Below, piece after piece: positions 16,523 to 25,297 of a stretch of DNA of 64,000 nt. Under the pieces are notes generated by a model, which made no database searches, was not told the DNA's origin, and worked only from the letters and a program-made list of their open reading frames with translations. The stretch is taken from contig CAYZAW010000002.1 in the NCBI GenBank assembly GCA_964476505.1, forward strand, positions 1 to 64,000. Reading direction: 5' to 3'. The translations under genes and the position numbers were made by a program. Each line of letters starts with the position of its first letter. Position 1 is the stretch's first letter. This DNA is from CAYZAW01 sp964476505 (GTDB lineage: Bacteria > Bacillota > Clostridia > Christensenellales > CAG-138).

Positions 16523-17734
16523 ATGGAGTTTATATCCGGCGGCGTTTGCGCCGCAAAAGGCTTTACGGCTTCCGGCGTACACTGCGGAATCCGCAAAAAC
16601 AAGGACAAGCGCGACCTTTCGCTTATCAAAAGCGAGGTGAAAGCTTCCGCCGCCGCTATGTATACGAGAAATCTGGTGTTTGGCGCACCCATCACCGTAA
16701 CGCGTAACCACATTGCAGACGGGTTTGCGCAGGCGGTCATCTGCAACAGCGGCAACGCCAACACCTGCAACGCCAACGGCGTAGAGATCGCAAACGAAAT
16801 GTGCGCTCTTGTGGAGCAGCATGCGGGCATTCCTGCAAACGATGTGATCATCGCCTCCACGGGGGTCATCGGCAAGCCCTTGGACATTGCGCCCATCGCC
16901 TCCGGCATGGAAGCGCTGGTGGCGGGCTTGGGCGATCACAGCCAAGAAGCCGCCGAGGGCATTATGACCACCGACACCAAATTGAAGGAGTTTGCCGTGG
17001 AATTCACGGCAGGCGGCAAGACCTGCCGCTTGGGCGGTATTGCCAAGGGCTCCGGCATGATACACCCCAACATGGCAACCATGCTGGTGTTTTTGACCAC
17101 CGATGCTGCCATTGCCCCCGCCATGCTGCAAAAGGCCCTGCATGACGTGGTGGAGGATACCTTTAACATGGTCAGCGTGGATGGAGACACCTCCACCAAC
17201 GACATGGTGTCCATCATGGCAAACGGTATGGCGCAAAACCCGCCTATTGCGGAAGCAAATGCCGATTACGCCGCCTTTTACAAGGGGCTGTATGCCATCT
17301 TAGAGCAGCTTTCCCGCGCCATCGCCAAGGACGGCGAGGGTGCAACAAAGCTACTCACCTGCAAGGTAACGGGCGCTTTTGATAAGCAGACCGCGCGTAC
17401 GGTTGCAAAGTCCGTTGTATGCTCCACGCTGTTCAAGGCCGCCATGTTCGGCGCAGATGCCAACTGGGGCCGGGTGCTTTGCGCCATAGGCTACAGCGGC
17501 GCGGATGTGGACGTGATGAAGATCGACCTCACCTTCGCCTCCAAGGCGGGTACGCTGCCCGTTTGCAAAAACGGCGCGGGCATCCCCTTCTCCGAGGAGC
17601 TTGCAAAGGTGGTATTGAGCGAGGACGAGATCGACATTCTCGTATCGCTAAACAGCGGGAATGCCGCCGCCACCGCATGGGGCTGCGATTTAACATACGA
17701 CTATGTAAAGATCAACGGAGATTACCGCACTTGA
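16523..17734 (+). CDS. argJ: ArgJ glutamate N-acetyltransferase / ornithine acetyltransferase
   Basis: A 403-aa enzyme that moves the acetyl group from N-acetylornithine to glutamate, so the acetylated pathway is cyclic. Some members also use acetyl-CoA. The precursor self-cleaves before a threonine; the expected site is A185-T186 in the NMATMLVFLTTDA motif. Other family segments are the N-terminal GFxAxGxxCGIRKNKDKRDL, ICNSGNANTCNANG, DGDTSTNDM and the C-terminal GCDLTYDYVKINGDYRT. AAGGAGGG precedes the ATG. No argA-type synthase is visible in the window, which is consistent with either the cyclic or bifunctional form. Confidence 0.96.
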   Translation: MEFISGGVCAAKGFTASGVHCGIRKNKDKRDLSLIKSEVKASAAAMYTRNLVFGAPITVTRNHIADGFAQAVICNSGNANTCNANGVEIANEMCALVEQHAGIPANDVIIASTGVIGKPLDIAPIASGMEALVAGLGDHSQEAAEGIMTTDTKLKEFAVEFTAGGKTCRLGGIAKGSGMIHPNMATMLVFLTTDAAIAPAMLQKALHDVVEDTFNMVSVDGDTSTNDMVSIMANGMAQNPPIAEANADYAAFYKGLYAILEQLSRAIAKDGEGATKLLTCKVTGAFDKQTARTVAKSVVCSTLFKAAMFGADANWGRVLCAIGYSGADVDVMKIDLTFASKAGTLPVCKNGAGIPFSEELAKVVLSEDEIDILVSLNSGNAAATAWGCDLTYDYVKINGDYRT

Positions 17735-17753
17735 TGCGCGGGGAGGAGCAAGC

Positions 17754-18605
17754 ATGCAGGTAAACAACGCAAGCCGGGCGCAGGTGCTCATCGAAGCCCT
17801 GCCCTACATACAGAAATACTGCAACAAAATACTGGTGGTCAAATACGGCGGCAACGCCATGATCAACAGCGAATTGAAGGAAGCTGTGATGCGGGACATC
17901 GTGCTGTTGTCCTCCATAGGTATCAAGGTAGTATTAATTCACGGCGGCGGGCCGGAGATCTCCGATCTGCTAAAGAAAACCGGCAAGGAAAGCAAGTTTT
18001 TAGACGGTCTTAGGGTCACCGACGAGGAGACCATGGACGTAGTGCAGATGGTGCTTGCAGGCAAGATCAACAAGCACCTCGTGAATATGCTGGAATGCTT
18101 TGGCGGCAAGGCGCTTGGGCTTTCCGGAATCGACGGGCACATGATACAGGCCTCGCAGTTAAAGCCGGAATTGGGGCAGGTGGGCGAGATCACAGCCGTA
18201 AACGCGCAGCCCATCCTAGACGTGCTGGAGCTAGGCTACATCCCAGTCATCTCCACCGTAGCCTGCGACGAAAAGGGCAATGTGTACAACATCAATGCAG
18301 ACACCGCCGCCGCCCGTATTGCGGGAACGCTAAAGGCGGAAAGCTACATCGTGATGACGGACATCCAAGGCATATTGAAGGATAAGGACGATCCCGAGTC
18401 GCTGATTCCCGTGGTGCAGGTATCCGAAGCGCCGCAGTTGGTGCGCGAGGGCGTGATCTCCGGCGGCATGATCCCCAAGGTGGAGTGCTGCATCGAGGCC
18501 ATCCGCCGCGGCGTGAAAAAGGTATTTATCATCGACGGGCGGGTAGCGCATTCCATCGTGATCGAGGTTTTGACCGATGAAGGCATCGGTACCATGTTTA
18601 TTTAA
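17754..18605 (+). CDS. argB: acetylglutamate kinase
   Basis: Phosphorylates N-acetylglutamate, the second step of arginine synthesis. It is 283 aa. The amino-acid-kinase signature KYGGNAM is near residue 28, with IHGGGPEIS as the substrate-binding loop, GLSGIDGHMI, and the nucleotide-binding NINADTAAARIAGTLKAE. The region GMIPKVECCIEAIRRGVKKVFIIDGRVAHS is typical of arginine-inhibited hexameric kinases, so feedback inhibition is plausible though not demonstrable here. GGGGAGGAGC precedes the ATG. The gene lies 19 bases after argJ and 12 before argD. Confidence 0.96.
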   Translation: MQVNNASRAQVLIEALPYIQKYCNKILVVKYGGNAMINSELKEAVMRDIVLLSSIGIKVVLIHGGGPEISDLLKKTGKESKFLDGLRVTDEETMDVVQMVLAGKINKHLVNMLECFGGKALGLSGIDGHMIQASQLKPELGQVGEITAVNAQPILDVLELGYIPVISTVACDEKGNVYNINADTAAARIAGTLKAESYIVMTDIQGILKDKDDPESLIPVVQVSEAPQLVREGVISGGMIPKVECCIEAIRRGVKKVFIIDGRVAHSIVIEVLTDEGIGTMFI

Positions 18606-18617
18606 GGGGGACGGCAT

Positions 18618-19781
18618 ATGAACACCAAGCAGTTAGACGAAATCTATATTGCGAATACCTACAAGCGTGCCGATCTTGTGCTGAAAAGCGGTAAGGGCTC
18701 TCTTCTCTGGGACGAGGCAGGCCGGGAGTATATCGATTTTTCCACGGGCATTGCGGTAAACGTTTTTGGCGTGGCAGACGATGTCTGGATGGCGGCGGTA
18801 ACAGAGCAGCTGGGGGTGCTTCCCCATTGCTCCAACCTGTATTACAGCAGCCCGCAAACAAAAGTGGCAGAGCTGCTTTGCAGCCGCACGGGCATGAAAA
18901 AGGTGTTTTTTGCAAACTCCGGCGCGGAGGCGAACGAATGCCTTATTAAAGCCGCCAGAAAGTACGGCAGCGACCGATACGGGGATGTTCGCCCCAACAT
19001 CATTACGCTGGTGAACAGCTTTCACGGGCGCACCGTGACCACGCTTTCCGCCACCGGGCAAGAGCATTACCATCAGCATTTTGGCCCTTTCACCCCCGGC
19101 TTTATCCATGTTGCCGCCGGGGATACCGAGGGCATGCGCGCCTCCATGGAAAACGGTGACGTTTGTGCAGTGCTCTTGGAAATGGTACAGGGCGAGGGCG
19201 GCGTGATTCCGCTGGACAAAGCCTTTGTGCAGGAGGTTTATCAACTTTGCCATACGCATGATGTGCTGTTTATGGTGGACGAGGTGCAAACGGGAAACGG
19301 ACGCACGGGCTCGCTTTACGCCTACATGCAGTACGGCGTGACGCCGGACGCGTTTTCCACCGCGAAGGCGCTGGCGGGAGGCCTGCCCTTTGGCGCGGCG
19401 GTGCTTAGCGAAAAGCTGGAGCATACCTTGGGCTTTGGCGACCACGGTTCTACCTTTGGCGGCAACCCCATCTGCGCGGCAGGGGCGTATTCCATACTGT
19501 CCCGCATAGACGATGCGTTGTTGACCGAGGTAAAAAATAAAGAAGCTTACATCCGCGGAGCGCTTTCGGGCGCAAAGGGCGTAAAGTCCATAACCGGCCT
19601 TGGGCTGATGCTGGGCATCGAATGCGAAAAGCCCGCAAGCGAGGTAGTTGCCGCGTGCCTGAATAAAGGCGTTGTGGCACTGACCGCAAAGAACAAGCTT
19701 AGGCTTTTGCCCGCCCTGAACATCCCCATGGAGCTGCTTATCAAAGGAATTGATATCATAAAGGAGGCCATTGCCGAATGA
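18618..19781 (+). CDS. argD: acetylornithine aminotransferase
   Basis: A 387-aa PLP-dependent class-III aminotransferase making N-acetylornithine from the semialdehyde and glutamate. Visible motifs are the substrate loop IDFSTGIAVNVFG, the phosphate-binding NSGAEANECLIKAARK, FHGRTVTTLSATGQ, the PLP-pairing MVDEVQTGNGRTG, and the Schiff-base lysine in STAKALAGGLPFGA. The length is normal. AAGGGGG precedes the ATG. The last codons overlap the argF start in an ATGA junction at 19778-19781, indicating translational coupling. Confidence 0.95.
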   Translation: MNTKQLDEIYIANTYKRADLVLKSGKGSLLWDEAGREYIDFSTGIAVNVFGVADDVWMAAVTEQLGVLPHCSNLYYSSPQTKVAELLCSRTGMKKVFFANSGAEANECLIKAARKYGSDRYGDVRPNIITLVNSFHGRTVTTLSATGQEHYHQHFGPFTPGFIHVAAGDTEGMRASMENGDVCAVLLEMVQGEGGVIPLDKAFVQEVYQLCHTHDVLFMVDEVQTGNGRTGSLYAYMQYGVTPDAFSTAKALAGGLPFGAAVLSEKLEHTLGFGDHGSTFGGNPICAAGAYSILSRIDDALLTEVKNKEAYIRGALSGAKGVKSITGLGLMLGIECEKPASEVVAACLNKGVVALTAKNKLRLLPALNIPMELLIKGIDIIKEAIAE

Positions 19782-20680
19782 AGCACTTATTGAAACTCTC
19801 CGATCTCTCCAAGGACGAAATTTTGGAGATACTGAACCTTGCCGATCAGCTGAAATACGAAAAGCAAAACGGCATTGCGCACCCCTTGCTTGCAGGTAAA
19901 ACCTTAGGCATGATATTCCAAAAATCCTCTACGCGTACCCGCGTTTCCTTTGAGGTGGGCATGTATCAGCTGGGGGGCAGCGCACTGTTTTTATCCTCCC
20001 GCGATCTGCAAATCGGCCGCGGCGAGCCTGTAGAGGATACCGCCCGCGTGCTTTCCCGGTATTTAGACTGCATCATGATCCGCACGTTTGAGCAGGCCGA
20101 GGTGGAGGCGCTGGCAAAGTACGGCTCCATCCCCATCGTAAACGGCTTGACGGATTACGCGCATCCCTGCCAGGTGCTTGCAGACCTTATGACCATTCGG
20201 GAGCATAAGGGCAAGCTTTCCGGCTTAACGCTGTGCTTTATCGGCGACGGCAACAACATGGCAAACTCGCTGATCGTAGGCGGTATCAAAATGGGCATGA
20301 AGGTAGCCGTGGCCTGCCCGAAGGACTATCAGCCGGACGCCGCCATCATGGCATGGGCGAAGGAAAACGGCAGCTTTACCTGCGTAAACGACCCCAAGGC
20401 CGCGGCTGCGGGCGCAGACGTGCTGTATACAGACGTTTGGGCGTCTATGGGGCAGGAGGGCGAAGCCGAGAAGCGCAAGCAGGCGTTTTCAGGCTATCAG
20501 GTGAACGATGAGATCATGGCTGTTGCCAAGCCCGATGCGATGGTGCTCCACTGCCTGCCCGCCCACCGTGGCGAGGAGATCACGGCGGAGGTGTTTGAGG
20601 CACACGCCAACGAGATATTCGACGAAGCCGAAAACCGCCTGCATGCGCAAAAGGCAGTGTTGGTAAAGGTGATGCAGTAA
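19778..20680 (+). CDS. argF: ornithine carbamoyltransferase
   Basis: A 300-aa enzyme joining carbamoyl phosphate and ornithine to citrulline. The carbamoyl-phosphate motif SSTRTRVSFE is near residue 48. HPCQVLADLMT follows, and the ornithine-side motif is VLHCLPAHRGEE near residue 255. It is the last gene of the arg operon and is closed by a terminator at 20691-20728. argG, argH and carAB are not nearby, so arginine completion must be encoded elsewhere. Confidence 0.96.
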   Translation: MKHLLKLSDLSKDEILEILNLADQLKYEKQNGIAHPLLAGKTLGMIFQKSSTRTRVSFEVGMYQLGGSALFLSSRDLQIGRGEPVEDTARVLSRYLDCIMIRTFEQAEVEALAKYGSIPIVNGLTDYAHPCQVLADLMTIREHKGKLSGLTLCFIGDGNNMANSLIVGGIKMGMKVAVACPKDYQPDAAIMAWAKENGSFTCVNDPKAAAAGADVLYTDVWASMGQEGEAEKRKQAFSGYQVNDEIMAVAKPDAMVLHCLPAHRGEEITAEVFEAHANEIFDEAENRLHAQKAVLVKVMQ

Positions 20681-20690
20681 AATCAGTGTC

Positions 20691-20728
20691 AACAGCAAAG
20701 CCCGCTTTCCGGCGGGCTTTTTGCTGTT
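20691..20728 (+). terminator. intrinsic terminator of the arg operon
   Basis: An inner stem GCCCGC/GCGGGC with a short loop is followed by a run of five T, and the stem is extended by AACAGCAAA/TTTGCTGTT on the outside. Confidence 0.9.
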
Positions 20729-20826
20729 CCTATTTTTGTTTCACACGCATAGGCTATTTGTGATATAATGGCGTGTGTATTGCCGCAGTTGCGGCGCTAT
20801 CCGAATGATTGGAGATGAATGAAAGC

Positions 20827-21867
20827 ATGCATATCGTGGTATTGGCTGGCGGTATTTCCACCGAACGGGAGGTATCCTTATCCTCCGGCTCTATGGTGGC
20901 AAAAGCTTTACAGCATAACGGGCACAAGGTTGTGCTTTTAGACGCGTTCTATGGCCTGGCGGACTGCCCGGAGGACGCTTCACAGCTGTTCCGGGAGGAA
21001 AAAGAAATTCAGCAATTCAACGTGCTGGAGCAGTCTCCGGATATCAAAAAGCTCAAGGCGGAGCGTCCTGATTCCGGCTTTGGAGAATTCGGCCCCAATG
21101 TTTTACGCATCTGCCAAGCGGCGGACATGGTATATATGGGCCTCCACGGGGAAAACGGCGAGAACGGACGCATCCAAGCCGCCTTTGACCTCTTAGGCAT
21201 CAAATACACCGGCACGGGCTATTTGGGAAGCGCCCTTGCCATGGATAAATGGGTCACCAAGCAGCTGTTGATGCACCACGGAGTCAAGACCCCCAACGGG
21301 CAACTGTTCCATGCGGGAGATTCCACCGAGGGCGCGGACGCTTACGGCTTCCCCTGCGTGGTAAAGCCCGTATCCGGCGGCTCCAGCGTGGGCGTGGTGA
21401 TCGCGGAAAACGCGGCCATGCTGGAGGAGGCGCTTGCTGTTGCCGCTGCCGAGAACGAGGATGTTCTGGTAGAGCAGTACATCAAGGGCCGGGAGTTTTC
21501 CTGCGGGCTGTTGGGCGACGCGGCGCTGCCGCCTATCGAGATCATCCCCAAGGGCGAGTTTTACGATTACGCGCATAAGTATCAGCCCGGCTGGACCACG
21601 GAGGTCTGCCCCGCCATCATTACGGACGATGCCACTTGGAAAATGCAGTCTGCGGCGCTTACGGTATACAAGGCGCTGAACCTTTCCGTTTACTCCCGGG
21701 TAGACTTTTTGATGAACACGAACGGGGAGCTGTTCTGCCTGGAGGCCAACACCCTTCCCGGCATGACCCCCACCTCCCTGCTGCCGCAGGAGGCAGCGGC
21801 GGTAGGCATTGATTACGAGGCGCTGTGCGAGCGCATCGTACAGCTTTCCTTAGCAAAATATCAATAG
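20827..21867 (+). CDS. ddl: D-alanine--D-alanine ligase
   Basis: An ATP-grasp enzyme (346 aa) making the D-Ala-D-Ala dipeptide for peptidoglycan. The N-terminus VVLAGGISTEREVSLSSG is the family signature. Then come LHGENGENGRIQ, YTGTGYLGSALAMDKWVTKQL, VVKPVSGGSSVGVV, EQYIKGREFSCG, and the C-terminal LEANTLPGMTPTSLLPQEA. The frame also allows TTG 20809 and ATG 20815, but family alignment begins at MHIVVLAGG (20827) with GGAG 12 bases upstream. A TGATATAAT extended -10 at 20761-20769 drives it. murF follows 10 bases later, so the two ligases share an operon. Confidence 0.95.
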   Translation: MHIVVLAGGISTEREVSLSSGSMVAKALQHNGHKVVLLDAFYGLADCPEDASQLFREEKEIQQFNVLEQSPDIKKLKAERPDSGFGEFGPNVLRICQAADMVYMGLHGENGENGRIQAAFDLLGIKYTGTGYLGSALAMDKWVTKQLLMHHGVKTPNGQLFHAGDSTEGADAYGFPCVVKPVSGGSSVGVVIAENAAMLEEALAVAAAENEDVLVEQYIKGREFSCGLLGDAALPPIEIIPKGEFYDYAHKYQPGWTTEVCPAIITDDATWKMQSAALTVYKALNLSVYSRVDFLMNTNGELFCLEANTLPGMTPTSLLPQEAAAVGIDYEALCERIVQLSLAKYQ

Positions 21868-21877
21868 CGAGGCAGTT

Positions 21878-23248
21878 ATGAAACCGATCACGTTGGGCAA
21901 TGTGCTTGCGAAAAACGGCGCGCCGTATTTCGGGAACGACAATCTGTTTAAAAGCCCCATCACGGGCGTGTGCATCGACAGCCGCAAGGTACGCCCCGGA
22001 GACTTGTTTGTGCCCATTCGCGGAGAGCGCTTTGACGGCCATGATTTTATTGATGTAGCCTACGAAAACGGCGCTGTCTGCGTGTTGACCGAGCGCCCGT
22101 TGCACAGCGACCGGCCTTTTGTGCTGGTGCCGGATACGCTGCATGCGTATCACCGCATTGCTGCTTATTACCGAAGCCTGTTTCCCATCCCCGTGATCGG
22201 CATAACGGGAAGCGTTGGAAAAACCACCACCAAGGAGCTGATAGCCGCGGTGCTTTCTGCCGGGATGCGCGTGTTCAAATCCCCCGGCAACCTCAACAAC
22301 CAAACCGGCGTGCCCCAAGCGCTGCTGTCCTTGACCGACGAGGATCAGGCGGCGGTGATCGAAATGGGCACCAATCATTTTGGCGAGATCGACGCTTTAG
22401 CCTCCATGGTGCAGCCGACATACTGTGTTTTGACCAACATCGGCACCGCGCACATCGAGCATTTAAAATCGCAGGAGGGCATTCTAAACGCCAAATGCGA
22501 AATGCTGCCCCACATGCAAAAGGGCGGACGGGTATTCGTTTGCGGAGACGATCCGCTGTTGATGCAGGTGAAAAACGCCCGCACCGACGTGACCACCTAC
22601 GGTATACAGCCGCACAACGACCTTCGCGCGGAGGATGTGCAGGAGGACGGGCTGATCGGCATTTCCTTTACAGCGGTTTCCAAGGATGTGCGTATCCCGC
22701 TGTACGTGCCCGCACCCGGCATGCACATGGTGCAAAACGCGCTGTGCGCAACGGCGCTTGGGCTGCAGCTTGGCTTAACGCCTGAGAAGATCAAGGCCGG
22801 GCTTGCCACATACACGCCGCTGTCCGGCCGTATGTGCGTGGAAAAGAGCCACGGTGTTACCATATTGAACGATGTGTATAACGCCAACCCCGCTTCCATG
22901 CGTTCATCTATCGACGTGCTGGCAAAGGCCGCCGGGCGCAAGGTGTGTATATTAGGCGATATGCTGGAATTAGGCCCCGACGCGCCCCGTTACCACAAGG
23001 AGATCGGCGAATACGCCGCGCGGCACGGTGCGGCCTGCATCCTTTGCGTTGGAGATCTCTCCCAGAACACCACGGACGGTGCAAAGGCGGCTGGCGCGGA
23101 AGCTATCCATTTCAAAACGCAGGAGGCGCTGTTAAACAAGCTGCAGGGCTTGGTGGCCTCCGGTGATACGGTGCTGGTAAAGGCCTCCCGCGGCATGCGC
23201 ATGGAGCGCGTGGTGGAGGCGCTGCGCCAACAGGAAGAAAAAAAGTAG
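21878..23248 (+). CDS. murF: UDP-N-acetylmuramoyl-tripeptide--D-alanyl-D-alanine ligase
   Basis: A 456-aa cytosolic Mur ligase adding D-Ala-D-Ala to UDP-MurNAc-tripeptide. The N-terminal domain has ITGVCIDSRKVRPGDLFVPIRGERFDGHDFI. The P-loop is GITGSVGKTTTKE near residue 109. EMGTNHFGEI and NIGTAHIEHL follow, and the C-terminal domain has LNDVYNANPASMRSSIDVL with GDMLELG. It takes the product of ddl immediately upstream, which fits the gene order. The antiporter gene starts 10 bases after its stop. Confidence 0.96.
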   Translation: MKPITLGNVLAKNGAPYFGNDNLFKSPITGVCIDSRKVRPGDLFVPIRGERFDGHDFIDVAYENGAVCVLTERPLHSDRPFVLVPDTLHAYHRIAAYYRSLFPIPVIGITGSVGKTTTKELIAAVLSAGMRVFKSPGNLNNQTGVPQALLSLTDEDQAAVIEMGTNHFGEIDALASMVQPTYCVLTNIGTAHIEHLKSQEGILNAKCEMLPHMQKGGRVFVCGDDPLLMQVKNARTDVTTYGIQPHNDLRAEDVQEDGLIGISFTAVSKDVRIPLYVPAPGMHMVQNALCATALGLQLGLTPEKIKAGLATYTPLSGRMCVEKSHGVTILNDVYNANPASMRSSIDVLAKAAGRKVCILGDMLELGPDAPRYHKEIGEYAARHGAACILCVGDLSQNTTDGAKAAGAEAIHFKTQEALLNKLQGLVASGDTVLVKASRGMRMERVVEALRQQEEKK

Positions 23249-23258
23249 GCAAGTGAAC

Positions 23259-24617
23259 ATGCGAAACATCCTTTGCTTGATACTCGCCGCGGTCATGCTT
23301 GCAGCGTCCGTGGCGTTTGGTATTTACCTGGGTATCCCCTTAACACTGGCGTTCCTTTTATTTGTATACTGCGCTCTAAAAAACGGGCACACCAAACAAG
23401 AAGTTGCGGGCTTTGCCAAGCAGGGCTTCAAAAAAGCGCTGATCGTGGTAAAGGTGCTGCTTTTGATTTCCCTTTGCACTGCGCTGTTCTTCGCTTCCGG
23501 TTCAACCGCTTCTCTTATCCATTATGCGCTGCTGCTGATACGCCCTAAGCTGTTTCTACTGTTATGCTTTGTGATCGCTGCCGGGTTTTCCATGCTGCAG
23601 GGCAGCGCCTTTGCCGCCGCCGCCACAGGCGGTGTGGTGCTGTACATCATCGGGTGCGCGGGCGGCGTGCCCCCGGCCATGACCGTGGGAGCCATTCTCT
23701 CCGGCGTTTACGTGGGCGACCGCGCTTCCCCTGTTTCCTCGTCTTTGGCGCTTGCCTCTGCTTTAACGGACGTGCCGCATAAGCGGGCGTTTCCGCTCAT
23801 GCTGAAAACCGGCCTTGTGCCGTTTTTACTTGCACTGTTGTTCTATCTGCCCTTTTCGCTTTTGAACCCGCTCTCCGGCGCGATGACCGGCCTATCTGCC
23901 GACCTTTCCGCCACCTATCACATCGGCCTTGTAGCAGTGCTGCCCGTGTTGTTGCTGCTAACGCTTTGCGTGCTGCGCGTTGGCGCCACATGGAGCCTGC
24001 TGTTTTCCGCCGTTGCCGCGCTGTTGGTGGCGGTATTCTATCAGGGAGTAACGCCTGCGTCGCTTATCCCCACGCTGTTGACCGGTTATGCCTTGCCGGA
24101 AGGACATGCCTTAGCGGGCATTATGCAGGGCGGCGGGCTGTTCCCCATGATAAAAAGCATGTATGTGGTGGCGGTATCCTGCGCGCTTGCGGTGGTGCTG
24201 GAGGAGGGCGGGCTCATAGGCTCGCGTATCCCAAGCCTGCTTGCAAAAGAAAAAAGGCCGCTCCCCCTGCTTTTACGCATGTGGGCGGTTGCCATACCGG
24301 GCGCTATGCTGGGCTGTAACCAAACGATGTCTTTGGTGCTGACCGGGCAGCTTATGAAAAAGCCCTACGAGGTCGCAGGGCTTACCAACGAGGCCATGAT
24401 GACCGACCTCTCGCTTTCCGCAACGCTGCTTTCCCCGCTGATTCCGTGGACGCTGGCCTTTACCCTGCCGCTTTCCGCGTTGCAGTACAACAGCCTTGCC
24501 TGCCTGCCCTTCGCTGCGTTTTTATGGATCGGCCCGGTGTATCACTTGATACAGTGTTATGCCTCCGGCGGCTTAAGGTTTCTTTGTAAAGAAACCCTAA
24601 GAACCCAGAAACTTTAA
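23259..24617 (+). CDS. NhaC-type Na+/H+ antiporter
   Basis: A 452-aa polytopic membrane protein with about 11-12 hydrophobic helices. The NhaC signature region VGAILSGVYVGDRASPVSSSLALASALT is near residues 145-172, and a second half has GCNQTMSLVLTGQLMKKP and ALSPLIPW-like segments. It should exchange Na+ (or another ion/metabolite such as lactate/malate in MleN-like members) for protons. GTG 23253 is possible, but ATG 23259 lies 9 bases after AGG. The last residues (about GGLRFLCKETLRTQKL) are encoded by a repeat element, so the natural C-terminus is probably extended by it. It is 10 bases after murF. Confidence 0.82.
   Translation: MRNILCLILAAVMLAASVAFGIYLGIPLTLAFLLFVYCALKNGHTKQEVAGFAKQGFKKALIVVKVLLLISLCTALFFASGSTASLIHYALLLIRPKLFLLLCFVIAAGFSMLQGSAFAAAATGGVVLYIIGCAGGVPPAMTVGAILSGVYVGDRASPVSSSLALASALTDVPHKRAFPLMLKTGLVPFLLALLFYLPFSLLNPLSGAMTGLSADLSATYHIGLVAVLPVLLLLTLCVLRVGATWSLLFSAVAALLVAVFYQGVTPASLIPTLLTGYALPEGHALAGIMQGGGLFPMIKSMYVVAVSCALAVVLEEGGLIGSRIPSLLAKEKRPLPLLLRMWAVAIPGAMLGCNQTMSLVLTGQLMKKPYEVAGLTNEAMMTDLSLSATLLSPLIPWTLAFTLPLSALQYNSLACLPFAAFLWIGPVYHLIQCYASGGLRFLCKETLRTQKL
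24561..24615 (+). repeat. hairpin repeat, family B copy 1, overlapping the end of the antiporter gene
   Basis: The sequence GCCTCCGGCGG is followed by CTTA, a GGTTTCTTTGTAAAGAAACC hairpin and CTAAGAACCCAGAAACTTT. It aligns with the minus-strand sequence at 43185-43254. It begins inside the antiporter frame and provides that protein's last residues and stop codon. Confidence 0.65.
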
Positions 24618-24634
24618 AATATACATTGCTATTA

Positions 24635-24667
24635 TTTAAGGGGCTGTGCTGTGCACAGTCCTTTAAA
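24635..24667. terminator. hairpin between the antiporter and the copper operon
   Basis: TTTAAGGGGCTGTG faces CACAGTCCTTTAAA with a short loop, an almost symmetrical stem between converging genes. It may end transcription from both sides, although the T-tract is short. Confidence 0.5.
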
Positions 24668-24687
24668 CATTACCCTTACTATCCCCC

Positions 24688-24768
24688 CCCCTCGCCGGGA
24701 TCATTCCCGGCGAATGAAAGGGGTCGCAGGGGATAGTATCCCCTGCCGGGGTATGGGGCAGCGCCCCA
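24688..24768. repeat. structured 3'-adjacent repeat, copy 2 (behind copZ)
   Basis: The hairpins CGCCGGGATCATTCCCGGCG, GCAGGGGATAGTATCCCCTGC and GGGGCAGCGCCCC occur in the same order as in copy 1. The middle stem differs from copy 1 on both sides in a compensating way. It ends 7 bases from the copZ stop codon. Confidence 0.7.
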
Positions 24769-24775
24769 TGTTGAA

Positions 24776-24967
24776 TCATTCCACTGCCGTAAAGCCCAAA
24801 TCGTCCAGTGCGTCCACGGCGGTTTTCACGCAGTTTTCGCAGCCGTTCACGGTCACGGTTTTGTCGTTTAACGAAACAGAATAGTCCAGCCCCGCCTCGG
24901 TAAGCGCCTTTTCGATGCGCGCTACGCAATGCTCGCAGTGCATTTCCTCCACATGTAATACAGCCAT
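24776..24967 (-). CDS. copZ: copper chaperone, heavy-metal-associated domain
   Basis: A 63-aa HMA-fold protein. The metal-binding pair is C11 and C14 in M-H-C-E-H-C, and a second Cys pair (C-E-N-C, about residues 43-46) is unusual for this short fold. CopZ-type proteins carry Cu(I) to the copper ATPase or to the CsoR sensor in the cytosol. AGGAG precedes the ATG. It is the last gene of copA-csoR-copZ, 15 bases after csoR. Confidence 0.9.
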   Translation of the reverse strand: MAVLHVEEMHCEHCVARIEKALTEAGLDYSVSLNDKTVTVNGCENCVKTAVDALDDLGFTAVE

Positions 24968-24982
24968 TATGTTTTCTCCTTC

Positions 24983-25285
24983 TTACATCATTTTTTTCAG
25001 GGTGTCCGTTAACTCGTCTATCACCGTATCGTCCCCTGCGCGCAAGCCCTCGGCAACGCAGGAGCGGATATGGTTTTCCAAAAGCAGGCGGGAAAATGCA
25101 GAGAGCGCCGCCTGCACGGCGGAGGCTTGTATCAGCACGTCCGTACAGTATGCGTCCTGCTCCAGCATGCTTTTGATGCCGCGCACCTGCCCTTCGATGC
25201 GGTTGAGGCGGTGGATGAGCGCCTTGTACTCCGCTTCGTTACGATGCTTGGTTTTATGGGTACAGCAAGGTTGATTTCCTTCCAT
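24983..25285 (-). CDS. csoR: CsoR-family copper-sensing repressor
   Basis: A 100-aa all-helical repressor. The Cu(I) ligand set is C47, H72 and C76 (YCTDVL and NHIRSC), with the H-x3-C spacing of true CsoR rather than formaldehyde (FrmR) or persulfide (CstR) sensors. The HRLNRIEGQVRGIKSML helix is the family hallmark. The N-terminus has an extra CC pair (residues 7-8). Copper binding should release it from the TACCCC-type operator at 27551-27569 in front of copA, so the operon is autoregulated. GGAGGG precedes the ATG. Confidence 0.93.
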   Translation of the reverse strand: MEGNQPCCTHKTKHRNEAEYKALIHRLNRIEGQVRGIKSMLEQDAYCTDVLIQASAVQAALSAFSRLLLENHIRSCVAEGLRAGDDTVIDELTDTLKKMM

Positions 25286-25297
25286 ATGCAGCCCTCC

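Noticed and set aside
16238..17236. 332-codon minus-strand frame opposite argC/argJ
   Set aside because: Shadow frame; it would cut across two clear arginine genes.
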